From contig CM018603.1 in the NCBI GenBank assembly GCA_009192285.1, positions 5,949,613-6,013,612 on the forward strand: DNA of 64,000 nt, given 5' to 3'. A program made the position numbers and the translations under genes. Positions 47,442 through 58,829 of the stretch are shown piece after piece (the first letter of the stretch is position 1; each line of letters opens with the position of its first letter). The notes under the pieces were generated by a model. It made no database searches. It saw only the letters and a program-made list of their open reading frames with translations, and was not told the DNA's origin. This DNA comes from Morchella semilibera. Lineage: Eukaryota; Ascomycota; Pezizomycetes; Pezizales; Morchellaceae.

Positions 47442-49624
47442 AAGGTCTTCTATGACGGTTCTTATAGCGTAACATCCGGAGCAGAGGAATTCATTATATA
47501 ACAAGACTTATATATCGAGTACGGATTTATTCTGAACTCGTAACTCTCGAAGGCAGAAAATGGATGAGATAATAAATCATCTTGAGCGGCTATCTATGAT
47601 AAATATTCTGTAACAGAGATAATTATTTGGAGTATCGAATAGACTGGAGCGATATTCTTTGACATATCCGCTGTTTTAGCTCGCGCCGGCGCTAGATTGA
47701 CTTTGTTTCGCCCCCTAAATGTACATACACAATTCTACTCTGAATAGCGTTTGCTCGTTACTGTCCATCTGTAATCATGAATTCAATAGTAAATAAATTA
47801 GATAAATTAAAATATTCATGTGCGTATAATAGAGCATCCTATATATGTTTCTTTCCGCATATTCCAAGGGACGTAATCCGTCGTTTCATTTGTATATGTA
47901 CATGCATAGCTCGATGCCAAAAGCCGCGGGACAAAACACCCCAAAATATGGACTTTTTGCAACACTCTCCAGGAACCACCACCAATCGATAGACCTTGGG
48001 ATTTACGATATAGACTCAGAAAGCCTCAAAGTACCCCCTGTAAACATATCTTGCATCAATTTTCAACTGTTGGTGGTGTAGCAAGCTCCAGCTCCCATCA
48101 AGACCCATACAAACCACAAAAATGATTATCACCCATGAAACATAATTTCGTTTTAGGCTTGCGCTCTGATCTGGACTCCCCTAATGATTCGGTAGACTCC
48201 GACAAATCTCCATTCACTAAAATGCGTTGTTGTGGTCTGGATAGGTTTTTAAAAGTGTCCATTGTTTGAGTGTGGTTTGGGCTGTTGTCCCAGGACTTTT
48301 GAACAAGAACTATAGACTCGCTCACGGGTATGTGGTGACCACGGGTACGTGGGGATCTTTCTGTCTCAACATGGTGAGTACCAAAATCAATTTGCAAAAA
48401 TTCATAATTCAAGACCATGAACTACCCAAACCTCATACGCTATCTCGCATTTACTTGTTTTTATAAGTTTAGCTGTCCTGTGGAAGGAAAAAAAGTAAAA
48501 ATTCCCACGCACCCGTGATCGCCACATACCCGTGAGCGACTCTACCTCGAGGGTCCTCAAATTGATTGCAACGGCGACAAAGAACCGCAATTTCGCAGCT
48601 ACTGGCCACCATGTCCAAAAGTTGAAATACATGTAACTTATATAGATCTAATTTGCATCAGTACGTGAGGACAGAAATGGAAAAAGTTACTTAACTGAGT
48701 CTAGCTTTGATACATGTAGTAGTCGCGACACCAAAGTATTGAGCTCGTTGCATCTCTTTAAGGACCCCCCGGGGTACTAATATCGAGCTCACAACGCGAT
48801 TCTCTGGTTTATATAACTACATGTAAGTTTATAATCAGAAGTGATTTCAATATGCTGGCTCATAGGCCAGTTTCCTTGTATAATTTAGCTGCGTGCATTA
48901 GAGTAAATTAAAGTAGCCTATATATAATTGGGAACCAATTATGAGCTAGTTGATTCCCAAAGGGAACCCTGAAACCGAATCCCGTCAGAAGGGGGGGGGG
49001 GTTTATTATAGCAGTCTCGAGGTGGTGGGACAAGGGGTCCGCTTCATCAAATATCACTCAGCTCATTAACACTTTGAGTCGTACGCGTGAGTTTATTCGA
49101 TTTATTTATTCATCAAACACATGCACCTATATTTCGAATCATGAAAGATCAAGCATATCATTTGATCTGTGGTATAATAAAAAATATACCAACGATCTAA
49201 ATCAAAAGGGTCGTTCAGGGTTTAGTACTGTACTATAACTTCCCAAGGCCGTTGTAGAAGTGTAGATAAAGACCTACATTATATATACAAAGCCAATTGA
49301 GTTAAGTACACCATTATATGTTTTGTTGGTATATGTACATGTTGTACTTATATGTATACATGGATGTATTACCGCGTTACCATTCACTTACTGATACATG
49401 TAAGTTCTGCTTGTAGGGGATGGCCACGAGGCAAGTACGACGGGATCGATACCTGTAATGTATACATATACATGCAGTTTTTCGGCGAGGTGTCTTGAGC
49501 TACAGTACCAAAAAAGGGGATGTTCTCGGTACGGTAGCCAGATTTTATTTTGTAGAATACGGTAGAACTATGGGTTTCCACAGAAGGCGGTTGTTTGAAT
49601 AATATGTATTATTAAGACTGCCGT
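47442..49624. other. Intergenic spacer
   Basis: No gene supported; short frames at 47777-48081 and 48098-48418 show no family resemblance. It holds the inverted repeat at 48309-48543 and TACATGTA palindromes. Confidence 0.45.
48309..48543. repeat. Inverted repeat of about 235 bp
   Basis: Left arm GACTCGCTCACGGGTATG, TGGTGACCACGGGTACGTGG is matched in inverted orientation by CCCACGCACCCGTGATCGCC, ACATACCCGTGAGCGACTC. Spacer of about 150 bp without a gene. Unrelated in sequence to the other repeats. Confidence 0.65.
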
Positions 49625-50435
49625 CTTGTATTTAGTAGTGTAGCACGACACTCTTATCGGTTAGCGGCATTTGTGGCTGAATGCCGCGTTTAGCCAAGAC
49701 CATACCAATCCCAAACCGTTACCGCATTAGCCCCCGCACTTTAGCGCGACTGTAGGGATGCTGAATGCTCAAGAATGCTATAGCGCTGCGGTCTGCTAAC
49801 TAATACGGTATGTGAGACACGACCGAACTCCCAACAATCTAGCAGGACTGCCGCATTCTATTGAACACCGCCTGCTGATTGGTGTCATAGTGCTACCGGA
49901 TTTCACTGAATACTGTATCACTGCCGCATTTCCTCTAAACCCGGTATGGCATTTTTAATATTTTTTTTTCGTTAATAAACCTCGCGTTATTATATGTAAT
50001 CTCGTGTATACATGTAATTGTAATGTACATATAGCACCGGGTATTCTTGTATAAAAAATAAGTACATGCAATCTACATACATGTAATTCTAAATGATATG
50101 TTCTCCTAACCCCCGCCCCATATACATGTGGACCTCCAAACTCCTAATACAATGCACCGTTCGCACCCGAATAAAACATGTATGTGAAAGAACAAAAATG
50201 TATGTAACGCAATGAGATATACATGTAAACGTGCAGTATATACACTGGCACTATCAAAAGGATATAGATAAGAGAATCTCAAAAAAAAATATATAAAAAA
50301 AAATATAACACAGAATTGATTGAAAAAAAAAAAGAATTGGTTGATAAATGAGGGAAACAAAACGGGGAAGAAAATATAATACAGAATAGATAAAATAAAG
50401 CAGCGCAGAAAGAGGTGGGGGGGGGGGTTAAAAAA

Positions 50436-51958
50436 TTATACACACCCGGCAGCGTTGAGCTCACTATCGCCATCAGTGTCATCTGACATCGGGATAGCGG
50501 AGCTTGGGCTTGCACCTCGTTGTGTCAGACCGGCATTTGGAGTGGTGACGACGGGGCGAGCAGATGAGGGTGCGCTGCTAGATGGAGCGGCTTCTTCCAC
50601 ATCTGCGCTGATGAACGGCACGAAGAGGTCGTCCTTTTCTAGGTTCCTCTTCCTTGACTTACGATAGCGTACCTTACTCGGCGGCTTTGGCGGCAGTAAA
50701 ACCAAAAGCTCAACCCCGTATGCCTTAAACTCCTCTTTAAGCCCGATAGCCCTCACACGGTCCATGGCTTCACTCCTGGGGAATGCTCCCGGATCGTTGC
50801 GAGCCTTGTGTGAGTAAATTAAGCTATATATGAACAGAGTCTTATACAGAGCCAGCATATTTGGGTTGCGAAGAGTCTCTCCCCAATCTATCACTGCGCG
50901 TGTAGTGCCGAGGAGGCTGTAGAAGTCCGCAAAATTCCATTTCGTCTCGTATGCCTGTCGGAGATCTCTCTCCGCCAGGGTTGCATAACCCATATTGTCG
51001 CTTTGGATCCGTCGTTGCAGGGCGTCGATATCTATAAAATAGTCGCTAAACCAATTCTTCCTCCAAGAAAGTATCCGATTGTACGCCTTCAGATACCCGT
51101 TTGAGGCAATATCCACTCGTCTGCCAGCTGCGTCGTTAATCATTCGTGGAATCCATTCATCAAGAATGCAGAAGTAGCGAGCAAAAATAAGGCGAGCTTT
51201 GCTGATCAGGTTGTTGAAAAGTTGGCCACCGTCCTTAAATTCGTCGTCGAGTCGACGGTTATCGTAGCGCCGCTTGGAATTCGATTTCTCATATATCGCT
51301 TTATCTATGGCACTCTGAACCTCTTGGAGTTCCAATCCCTCCGGGGCCTTTGATTCATGTGTATTAGTATACGAGTATGTCGAGTGTCCAAACGCACGCA
51401 TGTACATGTAGTTTTCCTTACCCGGATCACATAATCCGCTTCCACGTTCTCTTCGGCTTCATATGTGAGGCCCAGGTTATAGCCATCAGCGGGATCCTCT
51501 TCCGTGATATCTTCATCGATTACTATCTGGGACTCTTGGGACTCTTCGATATCGGAGCGTTGACGCCGTGGAGTGGGCGTGGGTGGGTGTCTTTGTGTCC
51601 CGAATTGTTGGGCAAGAGCGCCAAATTGCATCTGCATTTGGCCATTGGGCAATTGCTGCTGCGGCTGCGGCTGCTGCTGCTGCGGCTGCTGTTGCTGCGG
51701 GGTGCCAAAAGTCATAGTGGCATATTGCGACTGTTGCGACAGCACAGGCACCTGCGACTGTTGCGGCTGTTGTGATTGTGAATGGAAATCATGACCAAGC
51801 GTACTGATGGAGGTCTGCGAGTCATCGTTAGGGGGGGGGAAGAGTAAACGTCGTGGAGTAGGCGTTGGAGGACTAACGGGAGTGTTTCTTAGTCCACTGG
51901 AGTTACTTCTGGCGACACGCCCAATGTTCCGTGCAGGTGTTCTAATTGGCCCTACCAT
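50436..51958 (-). CDS. Unrecognised protein in candidate transposon, polyQ N-terminus
   Basis: Two exons, 51958-51422 and 51347-50436, with a 74-nt intron that has a TACTAATAC branch-point-like site, give about 482 aa. The N-terminal 140 residues are low complexity: repeated TPTPRR and TPARN motifs, then long Gln-rich runs. After an acidic segment (SDIEESQESQIVIDEDITEE) a globular, mainly helical region follows, with RLIFARYFCILDEWIPRM, DIDALQRRIQSDNMGYATL, KWNFADFYSLLGTTRAV and LALYKTLFIYSLIYSHKARN, then a basic KVRYRKSRKRNLEKDD patch and a Ser/Pro-rich end. I recognise no domain. Its position, divergent from the transposase and next to another unknown gene, suggests an accessory role such as DNA binding at the subterminal repeats; this is inference. 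Confidence 0.6.
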
Positions 51959-52443
51959 TTTTAGAGCTGTATAAAAGCTGTATAAAGTGAGTACGTCAGT
52001 GTGGTGTTAGAGATGCGTGTGAATTAGCACGGCGCTGTATAGAGTCTGTCTGGGTATGGTGTTGATGTTGAGGTAGATGGTGTGCAAAGCGGAGAAAAAA
52101 AAGAGGAGGCTGGGTGGGTTAGGGTTTTTGATTCGTTTACTTACGTTGTGTATCCACAGCAACGCCCACGTTAGCAAGGGTTCTCGCTTAGCAGGGCTCT
52201 TATTAGACCCTTTAACCCGAATAGGACTCGCTAACCTAAATAAGCCAGTATATTGGATTGATAATACAGTTGCTGTAATAATAGATGCAACACTCAAACG
52301 GATGTAGAAACTTTGTGGACTTCAACAACGCGACATGTATTTTGAAACTTTAGTAACTCCAACAACGCTTTACATGTATTTTGATGAATTTCTAGATTGA
52401 TACATGAGACGTTGCTGTATTGTTTTCATATTGTCTATCCATC

Positions 52444-52908
52444 CTAAACCATGTATGATGGCAAAACCTCCCAGTAGACAAGTGCCCTGTAGCAATGTTC
52501 CCCGTTCCAAACGAATAGCTTAGGTTTTCCACGAACAGTGGCCTCGATTTCGTGGCCAAGTTCGATGAGCTTGATGAAGAGTTCGCATTCGTGACGCCTG
52601 ACCCATCCTCCGTGAGACTGTTTGCCCTCTTTATGACAACGCAATTCGGCCCCGTAGACAGGATTTTCCGCAGTTGAATGAGTCGCTAGAGATTTGTAGA
52701 CTCTGTACTTCATGTTGCGCTTAGGACGAGAAGGATTGATTGTCTTGACGTCGCCCGCGATATCTGTAGTACTGTTAGATGATATCAGCAGAGGGGGGAG
52801 AGTCAAGGTGTTATTACAAACGATATGGGCCATCCCGAAGAGATCGCATTTCTCGTCTTTTATCTCGTCTTTTATATTGGTAATGGGGTCAGAGGAATCT
52901 GAAGACAT
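52444..52908 (-). CDS. Unrecognised 154-aa protein in candidate transposon
   Basis: A single uninterrupted frame from an ATG with no intron. The first 45 residues are polar and acidic (SSDSSDPITNIKDEIKDEK). The rest looks like one compact domain: RPKRNMKYRVYKSLATHS, YGAELRCHKEGKQSHGGWVR, RHECELFIKLIELGHEIEAT, KPKLFVWNGEHCYRALVYW. Conserved-looking Cys, His and Trp residues are present but do not form an obvious zinc finger. Between it and its minus-strand neighbour are about 480 bp, between it and the plus-strand gene about 320 bp, so the region around 53000 may be a shared promoter. Function unknown. Confidence 0.5.
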   Translation of the reverse strand: MSSDSSDPITNIKDEIKDEKCDLFGMAHIVCNNTLTLPPLLISSNSTTDIAGDVKTINPSRPKRNMKYRVYKSLATHSTAENPVYGAELRCHKEGKQSHGGWVRRHECELFIKLIELGHEIEATVRGKPKLFVWNGEHCYRALVYWEVLPSYMV

Positions 52909-53228
52909 GATGAGTATTGTGAGGATGAGGATGGATGGTAGTGGTAATGGTAGTGGTAATAGTGGTAATGGCTAGGGGACGGCATGAATTAATGATTTAA
53001 GCAAAAAATAAAATAAAAGAATGACTGGGGGGCTTAAAAACTGCGATATCGAGTGCGCGGTGGTGATGGAAGCTAGAGTACATGTAACTTCGCTACATGT
53101 TTGCACGGCCGCGAATCCCTGTAATTCCTTAGCCCTACCGCGCGATACCCTTTCGCGTGTGGTATCCTTGCATCTACATCATACATGTACCCTTCCATCA
53201 TTTGCACGCACCACGATATCCTGAAAAG

Positions 53229-56200
53229 ATGAGACGCCGAGGATTCAATGAAGATCTCCCGAGTGCACGTATTGAGCGTCCATGTAAGTTATAATCCTAT
53301 TTTTCACGTTAGCTTATCGGTTAATAATAGTACCGCCATCAGTACCCCCTCGACTTGGTGGACCTTCCACTACTCGCCGCATAATAAGGCACTCGGGTAC
53401 TCCGGCAGCCAGGGCCACGAGGCACTTAGCACCGGCCCAGCCGATAGAGATATTCGAGGATGATGATCAAGTACAGGAGGCTGTGTCAATTGCAAATGAG
53501 GACGATATTGAGCCACCAGAGTCGATACTCCAGCCATCTTCATCAGTCAATATTTTAGGTGTCAATTATGGAGAGGATTTAGACATACCGGAGGAGATCG
53601 GCGACGAAGAAAATCACGCTACTATTGGTAATCCGGAACTGGGAAAGAAGCAAGAGGCTCAAGGGGTGGGGGGGGCGGGGTTGGAAGATGCGTCGGTCGA
53701 TGTTGATATAGTAGATGGAGCTATGGGGCCAATCCTTAACATCTCATCTGCGGCGGCAGCGGTGGATCTGTCGACACCACAGTGCCTATCACCAGATCTG
53801 GGGCTATCAACGCAGAAGGTTCCACCAGAGGACCCAGCAGCGCTGGATCAACCACAAGAGGTGAAAGAGGCAACTGTAATTGAGCGAATAGCAGATGGCC
53901 CATGTCCATCAAATAGAACGGTTGATGATTTCCATCTCGCTATGATGTTATTCGTCACGGCCTCAGATTTATCGACGTCTCAGTATCAAGCGTTAACGGA
54001 AGTCTTGGCGTTAGCAACCCCGGGGGGAATTTCTTCATTGCCGCGTAGTATCAAGACCCTCAAAGAAAACTGCAGAAAATCTTTCCCGTTGTCCCAGATT
54101 AAGGCCCGTCCAGTTCATATATCTTCTAACGCGACCCCCCCGAAAACAGAGACACCAAAATCTGCATACTACTTCGAAACTGCAGAATATTCTCGCTTAT
54201 GGCTCAACAACCCAAAATTAGATTTGCATCTAGGCATGGGTATCATCGTCGACAATCCTACAGAGTTGTGGCATGGAGATGCTTGGCTAGAGAGCGTACG
54301 AACAACCTCCGGAGAGTTTGCGCGGGTTGGGAACGAAATATTATTACCTTCCGACTGTATAACGTTTAAGGATTATGCTGGAAATATCGCGTTTGGGAGA
54401 GTCAAGGGAGTTGGCATCGATAGGAGAGGCTCAGTGACGGCGTCCGGATCGAATACATCCATGTATGCTGCCATCGTTAACCGCTTGCTTCCCGTGGCTC
54501 AGCTACCACAGTACGTCAGCCACCTGGGCCGGGATGTACCAGGTAGTCACAGTTACCCTCTTAACCCTTCTGAGCTCCCAGAGCTCATTCTTTTCGACAC
54601 TCGAGATATCATTCGTTGTTCGGATATAATTTCGAAAGAATGGGTATACTTCACTGATTATGATTCAGTTGAAATGCTGTCGGCGAGTCTGCTGCCGCAA
54701 CCGCCTCGATTTTGTGTGCGCCGAGTTATATATCAAAGCAGCACCGGCGTTTTATGTACAAGGTCCATACACCAGCGGCACCGGGTGGTTGCCGAGTCTG
54801 AACTGACTACATTAACCCGCGACTACGTCTTATCCAATCTTGTGAATGGTGGGCAACCTACATTTGTATCAGAGTCGACAACAAGCGGAACTCGACGCGT
54901 ATCACTCCCATATTCCGTCTTTTTGGATGGTTTTGGCCTCTACCGCAATGCTTATCACAGTCTGAAAGGCATGTACATAACCCCTGCGGGGTTGGACGTG
55001 AATAGCCGTACCCAACTCAGTAATATGTTTGTTCTTATGATAGGTCCATTCGGGAGTAGTGAAAAAGGGATGGCGGATTGTCTGTCAGAAGATAGTAATA
55101 GGGTCGGTAAAGGGTTTCTGTTGCAATTGGAGTCTGGAGAAGAGGTTATTGCTACTACATTCCCGATCATGTTCGTCGGGGATATGCCACAGCAGAACCA
55201 GAACTCTGGTAACAAGACCCACAACGCGCAGTTTGGCTGCCGATACTGTTTCATTCCCGACCTTCAACGCGGCAACCTCCAGTTTGATTTCGTCGCTGGG
55301 GGTAGGTACAGGGCGCCGGTCAAGAGACTATACGAAGGTGCAATGAGGCTGGCATCCAAGGCCGCGAGGATGGGTACTTTGCAGGAGTGAGTACTATATT
55401 GAGTGCTATGGAAAACACGGCGGCTAACGATGTGCATGGAATTGCAGGTACGGACTTACCGCTGATGGGCCATACTTTGCGAAATGCTACCCTATGTTAG
55501 ATCCACAACGGTCAAATCCAAATGACCCAATGCATGCAGAATTACGCCTCAGTAAATATTTCGCTGAAACGCTTGTTGATGGGATATTGTCACCGTCAGG
55601 TATGAGATTATACTCCTATCATACGTTGATGTACTCGAGGAACAGTTTTTGACGATACATGTAGGTATACTTGCGTATCGCGCGGCGTGGGAGGACGTCG
55701 AAGTACCATATGGTTGGGGTCAACCACAGAACCCCGTGAATCACAAAGGGTCCATGGTGTTCAGCGAGCATGGCGAGATGGCGATAATGAATCCCTTCAT
55801 TTTGCTACACCTTTTTACGAACGACGAATCAAAGCATATAGAGGACAACCCGCGGCGAGCAGAGAATAAATCATACCTAAAACTGGGTGTTGAAGCCAAG
55901 ATGGTTCAGATGTTTGGTTCAGTCAGTGCCGCAAGGATGCATATCATTAGGACAGCATTCTTAATGGCCAAAACAGTGGATTTGACAATGAAAAGAACAC
56001 TGAGCCCAACAGAACGGAAGGAATTTCATTCGACCGTTATAGAAGATCGGATTCTACTACGAAAATTCTTTCTATCTATGGGCGGTAGTAAAGGGAGCTA
56101 TCAAAAATACGCTGATGTTCCGAACGTTCACCTGGGTCTACACTATGCGCAAGATGTAGAGAATTATGCGACGACTTATAATGCTGGAACCATGTTAGGC

Positions 56201-56974
56201 GAGCAGAAACACAAAGTATTCAAACAACACGCAGCACATACCAATTCTAAAGACAGTGATTTCCAGCTCCTGAAAGCGATCAACACGACCCAGACCATTA
56301 GGTTTCTTCTTGATGGCACATACACTCAATCCGCCCCCGATATCAGCAGACAAATCCGAATTGTTGTGGATCGGTGCCCGATCTTGAAGGCTAGGTTTCT
56401 TGGTAGAGCATCGGCCGAAGCAGAGCAAGGCGACACGACTGGAGGTGTTGATACATCCGGAAGCCTTCTAAAATTTGCCAAGACCGGCCGCCCACTAACC
56501 CTGAAGGCTATTGGAGGGGGGAATTGCGATTCAGACCTTCAATTGTTGACAGCCCACTACAAAAATGTTTTACGTATCACGCTCGTGAGGAACATGAAAT
56601 ACAAGATTCATTATTGGGGCTATATGAGTGGCAAGACCCGTGTAAGGTCAGTTTATGAGGGCCACCACATGTACAGATTATCCGCCCCTGGTGGTTTCGT
56701 GAGATTGCGAGGAGATCCCCCTTTGACTTTCTACTGGGTTCACCGCATACTGACTCTGACTATGGGGACAAACGTTTCGGTGTTTCTTATCCTAGAGGTA
56801 TTGCAAAGGGATACAGCAGGGGCGGAAGTGGCCGCCGCGCCTTACCCGGTCTACAAGAAAACATCGTGTGTGGTCGTTGCAAATCTTGCCAGGGTTGATC
56901 CTACAATACTTCACTTTGTAAAAAAAGGGGCTGATTCTTGGTGGTGGAATCCCTTTGTTCCTCAGTTCATGTAA
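53229..56974 (+). CDS. Putative Tnp2-like transposase
   Basis: Four exons, 53229-53283, 53331-55386, 55448-55599 and 55665-56974, give about 1190 aa. The N-terminal 150 residues are acidic and disordered after a basic Arg-rich start (MRRRGFNEDLPSARIERP). The middle has VSLPYSVFLDGFGLYRNAYH, GDMPQQNQNSGNKTHNAQFG with a CRYC pair, PDLQRGNLQFD, and after the second splice EYGLTADGPYFAK, DPQRSNPNDPMHAELRLSK and GWGQPQNPVNHKGSM. The order (D-x-F-G, CxxC, a D-x-MH-x-E box, then an RNase-H-like remainder) resembles fungal transposase proteins related to Tnp2 (PF02992) of CACTA elements. The end is unusual: RVDPTILHFVKKGADSWWWN. Start chosen because exon 1 joins in phase; a GTG-started longer frame was rejected. 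The frame is fully open. Confidence 0.62.
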
Positions 56975-57279
56975 TGGTCATTTCGCCACTATTTTTTCTT
57001 TCTTTCACTTTTTTTTTTTTGTGTGTGATAAGGGCTTGGGGGCGCCAGCCCTAACCGCACTATGGGAGACTCGTACTGTCTTTATCTTTCCCTTTCTCGC
57101 ACCCTCTCCCCTTTCTTTCTCATCAACCAATCATCATCTCTTCTACCAATACAGTTTTTTTCACGCGATAATACGTGCACCACCATCACGGATACATGTA
57201 CATGATTTATTTTCGTGATATAAGGTAAAGACTACCGTACATGCTTCATGCTAATCCATTTACCGTTTATCAACAGATC

Positions 57280-57650
57280 ATCTCCGAAAACACTATCAGG
57301 GCTTCTTTTATGCATCAACCAATCACGGTAATCAAACATCCCTCTCGCGTCTGTTACTGATCATCTGAAAATACTGCCAGCGTTTCTTTTTACGCGTCGC
57401 TAGATCATCACGGTAATGAACACATTTCCTTCTCGTTTGTTGCTGATGACTGATAATAACTTATAGTAGTGTTTCTTTCACGCGTCGCCATATCAGAGTG
57501 TATGTTATCATTGCGGTAATGAACTCATTTCCTTCTGCTTTGTTGCTGATGACCGTGATAATAACTTACATGTAGTGTTTCTTTTACGCGGCGCTAAATC
57601 AATCATAACGGTAATGAAAACATTCCCTTCTCGCGTCCGTTGCTGATGAT
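57280..57650. repeat. Degenerate minisatellite, about four units of 90 bp
   Basis: Each unit contains TTTCTTTTACGCGTCGCT-like sequence, ATCA..CGGTAATGAA.ACAT, CCCTTCTCG and GTTGCTGATGA. Units are about 85-100 bp and diverged. They lie just downstream of the transposase stop, within the candidate element. Confidence 0.65.
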
Positions 57651-57882
57651 TATAATGCACAGATATCACAGATACATGTATACAGATTCGCAGCTGTGGT
57701 AAGTAACAGGTGAGCCTAAATGTCGTGTTTCCCTTTGTTTTTGTCATTGACTCATCGCAGTGAGCGAAGATTTGTATATATTGGATTTCGGTATAGATAC
57801 ATGTACATGTACGTGTAGATAATGTATGATCAAATAAAATATGACTTGAGATTCGTAACATGACAGAATAGTATCTTGACTT

Positions 57883-57946
57883 GAAATACGAATGCCGTGA
57901 AATACGAATGCCGTGAAATACGAATGCCGTGAAATACGAATGCCAT
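57883..57946. repeat. Perfect 16-bp tandem repeat, four copies
   Basis: GAAATACGAATGCCGT is repeated four times without spacing; the fourth copy changes at its last bases (GCCATA). The unit contains GAATGCCG, a variant of the motif enriched in both flanks of the candidate transposon. Confidence 0.85.
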
Positions 57947-58829
57947 AAAATATAGTAACACTACAGCATTTCTATGCCATACGGTAGGGATATTCGATTG
58001 TGGTGCAGATAATCTCGAGAGAAATGCGGTAGTAGCATGGCATTCAAACCATAGTCTAGAGAATGGGCATCATACACCATACCGTTCCAATGTCATAGTG
58101 ATTCGGCACTTTATGGCAAATAGTCTCCGAAAGATTACAGTAATACTATAGTGGGTGGAGGGTCTTTGTTAGGAAGGGGCACGAAAGAGAATTCCGTAAT
58201 AGTACAGTCGTAGAACCATATTTATCAGAAGATAGTCTCCAAAAAGTTACCGCACTGCTATAGGAGCCGGAGAGCCTCGGTTGGCAATGCGCATGGGCCA
58301 GAAGCGAGTAGGACTACGGTCGGACAACCGCATTCTTCGCCATATTTCCTGATTGAGAATGCGGCACTAACGCTACAGTACTACTAGCGTGGAAGCAATG
58401 CCGCTCCACCCTAAGACTTGCTCACTACGGTCGCACTTCCCTATTGTCAACAAGCGAGCATTGCTAATAAGCGGAATTGTTTTAGAAATACGTATTGTCT
58501 CCAACACATTAATCTCAACAATATCGACCTATATCGGCATTGTTCAGAATGACACATTCTTCAGAAGATAGTCGCCCTACTATAGTACTACTATACCAGG
58601 AACACCCCTATTTTTGTTGCTGTACATGTAGTACCCCTCGTTGTATTGATGTATTCTCTTAGGCCACCTTCCCTACTTCGTTTCTTCCCTTTATTTAATC
58701 TCACTTATTCCATCCCCATCATTCTTTCTTAAAAACACCAGCAGGGAAGCCTCCACTCAACTCTGAACCCCATCTATCCGTTCGAGTTCTACTTCAAGGC
58801 TAAAACAATACATTTCTTACCTGCTTAAT

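Larger units (their letters stand above)
49625..58580. mobile_element. Candidate large Tnp2-like DNA transposon with three genes
   Basis: Three genes that resemble no cellular gene I know lie together: two on minus (50436-51958, 52444-52908) and a transposase-like gene on plus (53229-56974). Both flanks (about 49625-49960 and 57880-58450) are enriched in short direct and inverted copies of a motif near GCCGCATT / AATGCGGC, with ACGGTATG and TATGGCATT variants. CACTA-type elements have this layout: a Tnp2 transposase, an accessory DNA-binding gene and subterminal repeats. I could not identify terminal inverted repeats or a target-site duplication, so both borders are approximate and the element could be an inactive or incomplete copy. 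Confidence 0.5.

Noticed and set aside
51573-51794. Cys-rich ORF on +
   Set aside because: It is the antisense reading of the CAG/CTG-type polyQ tract of the minus-strand gene.
57280-57946. CRISPR-like array
   Set aside because: Units are contiguous or degenerate without unique spacers, and the genome is eukaryotic.
49625-58580. TIR match between TAGTAGTGTAGC (left) and TAGTAGTACTATAG (right, inverted)
   Set aside because: Only a few bases agree and such TAGTA strings are common here, so I do not claim terminal repeats.
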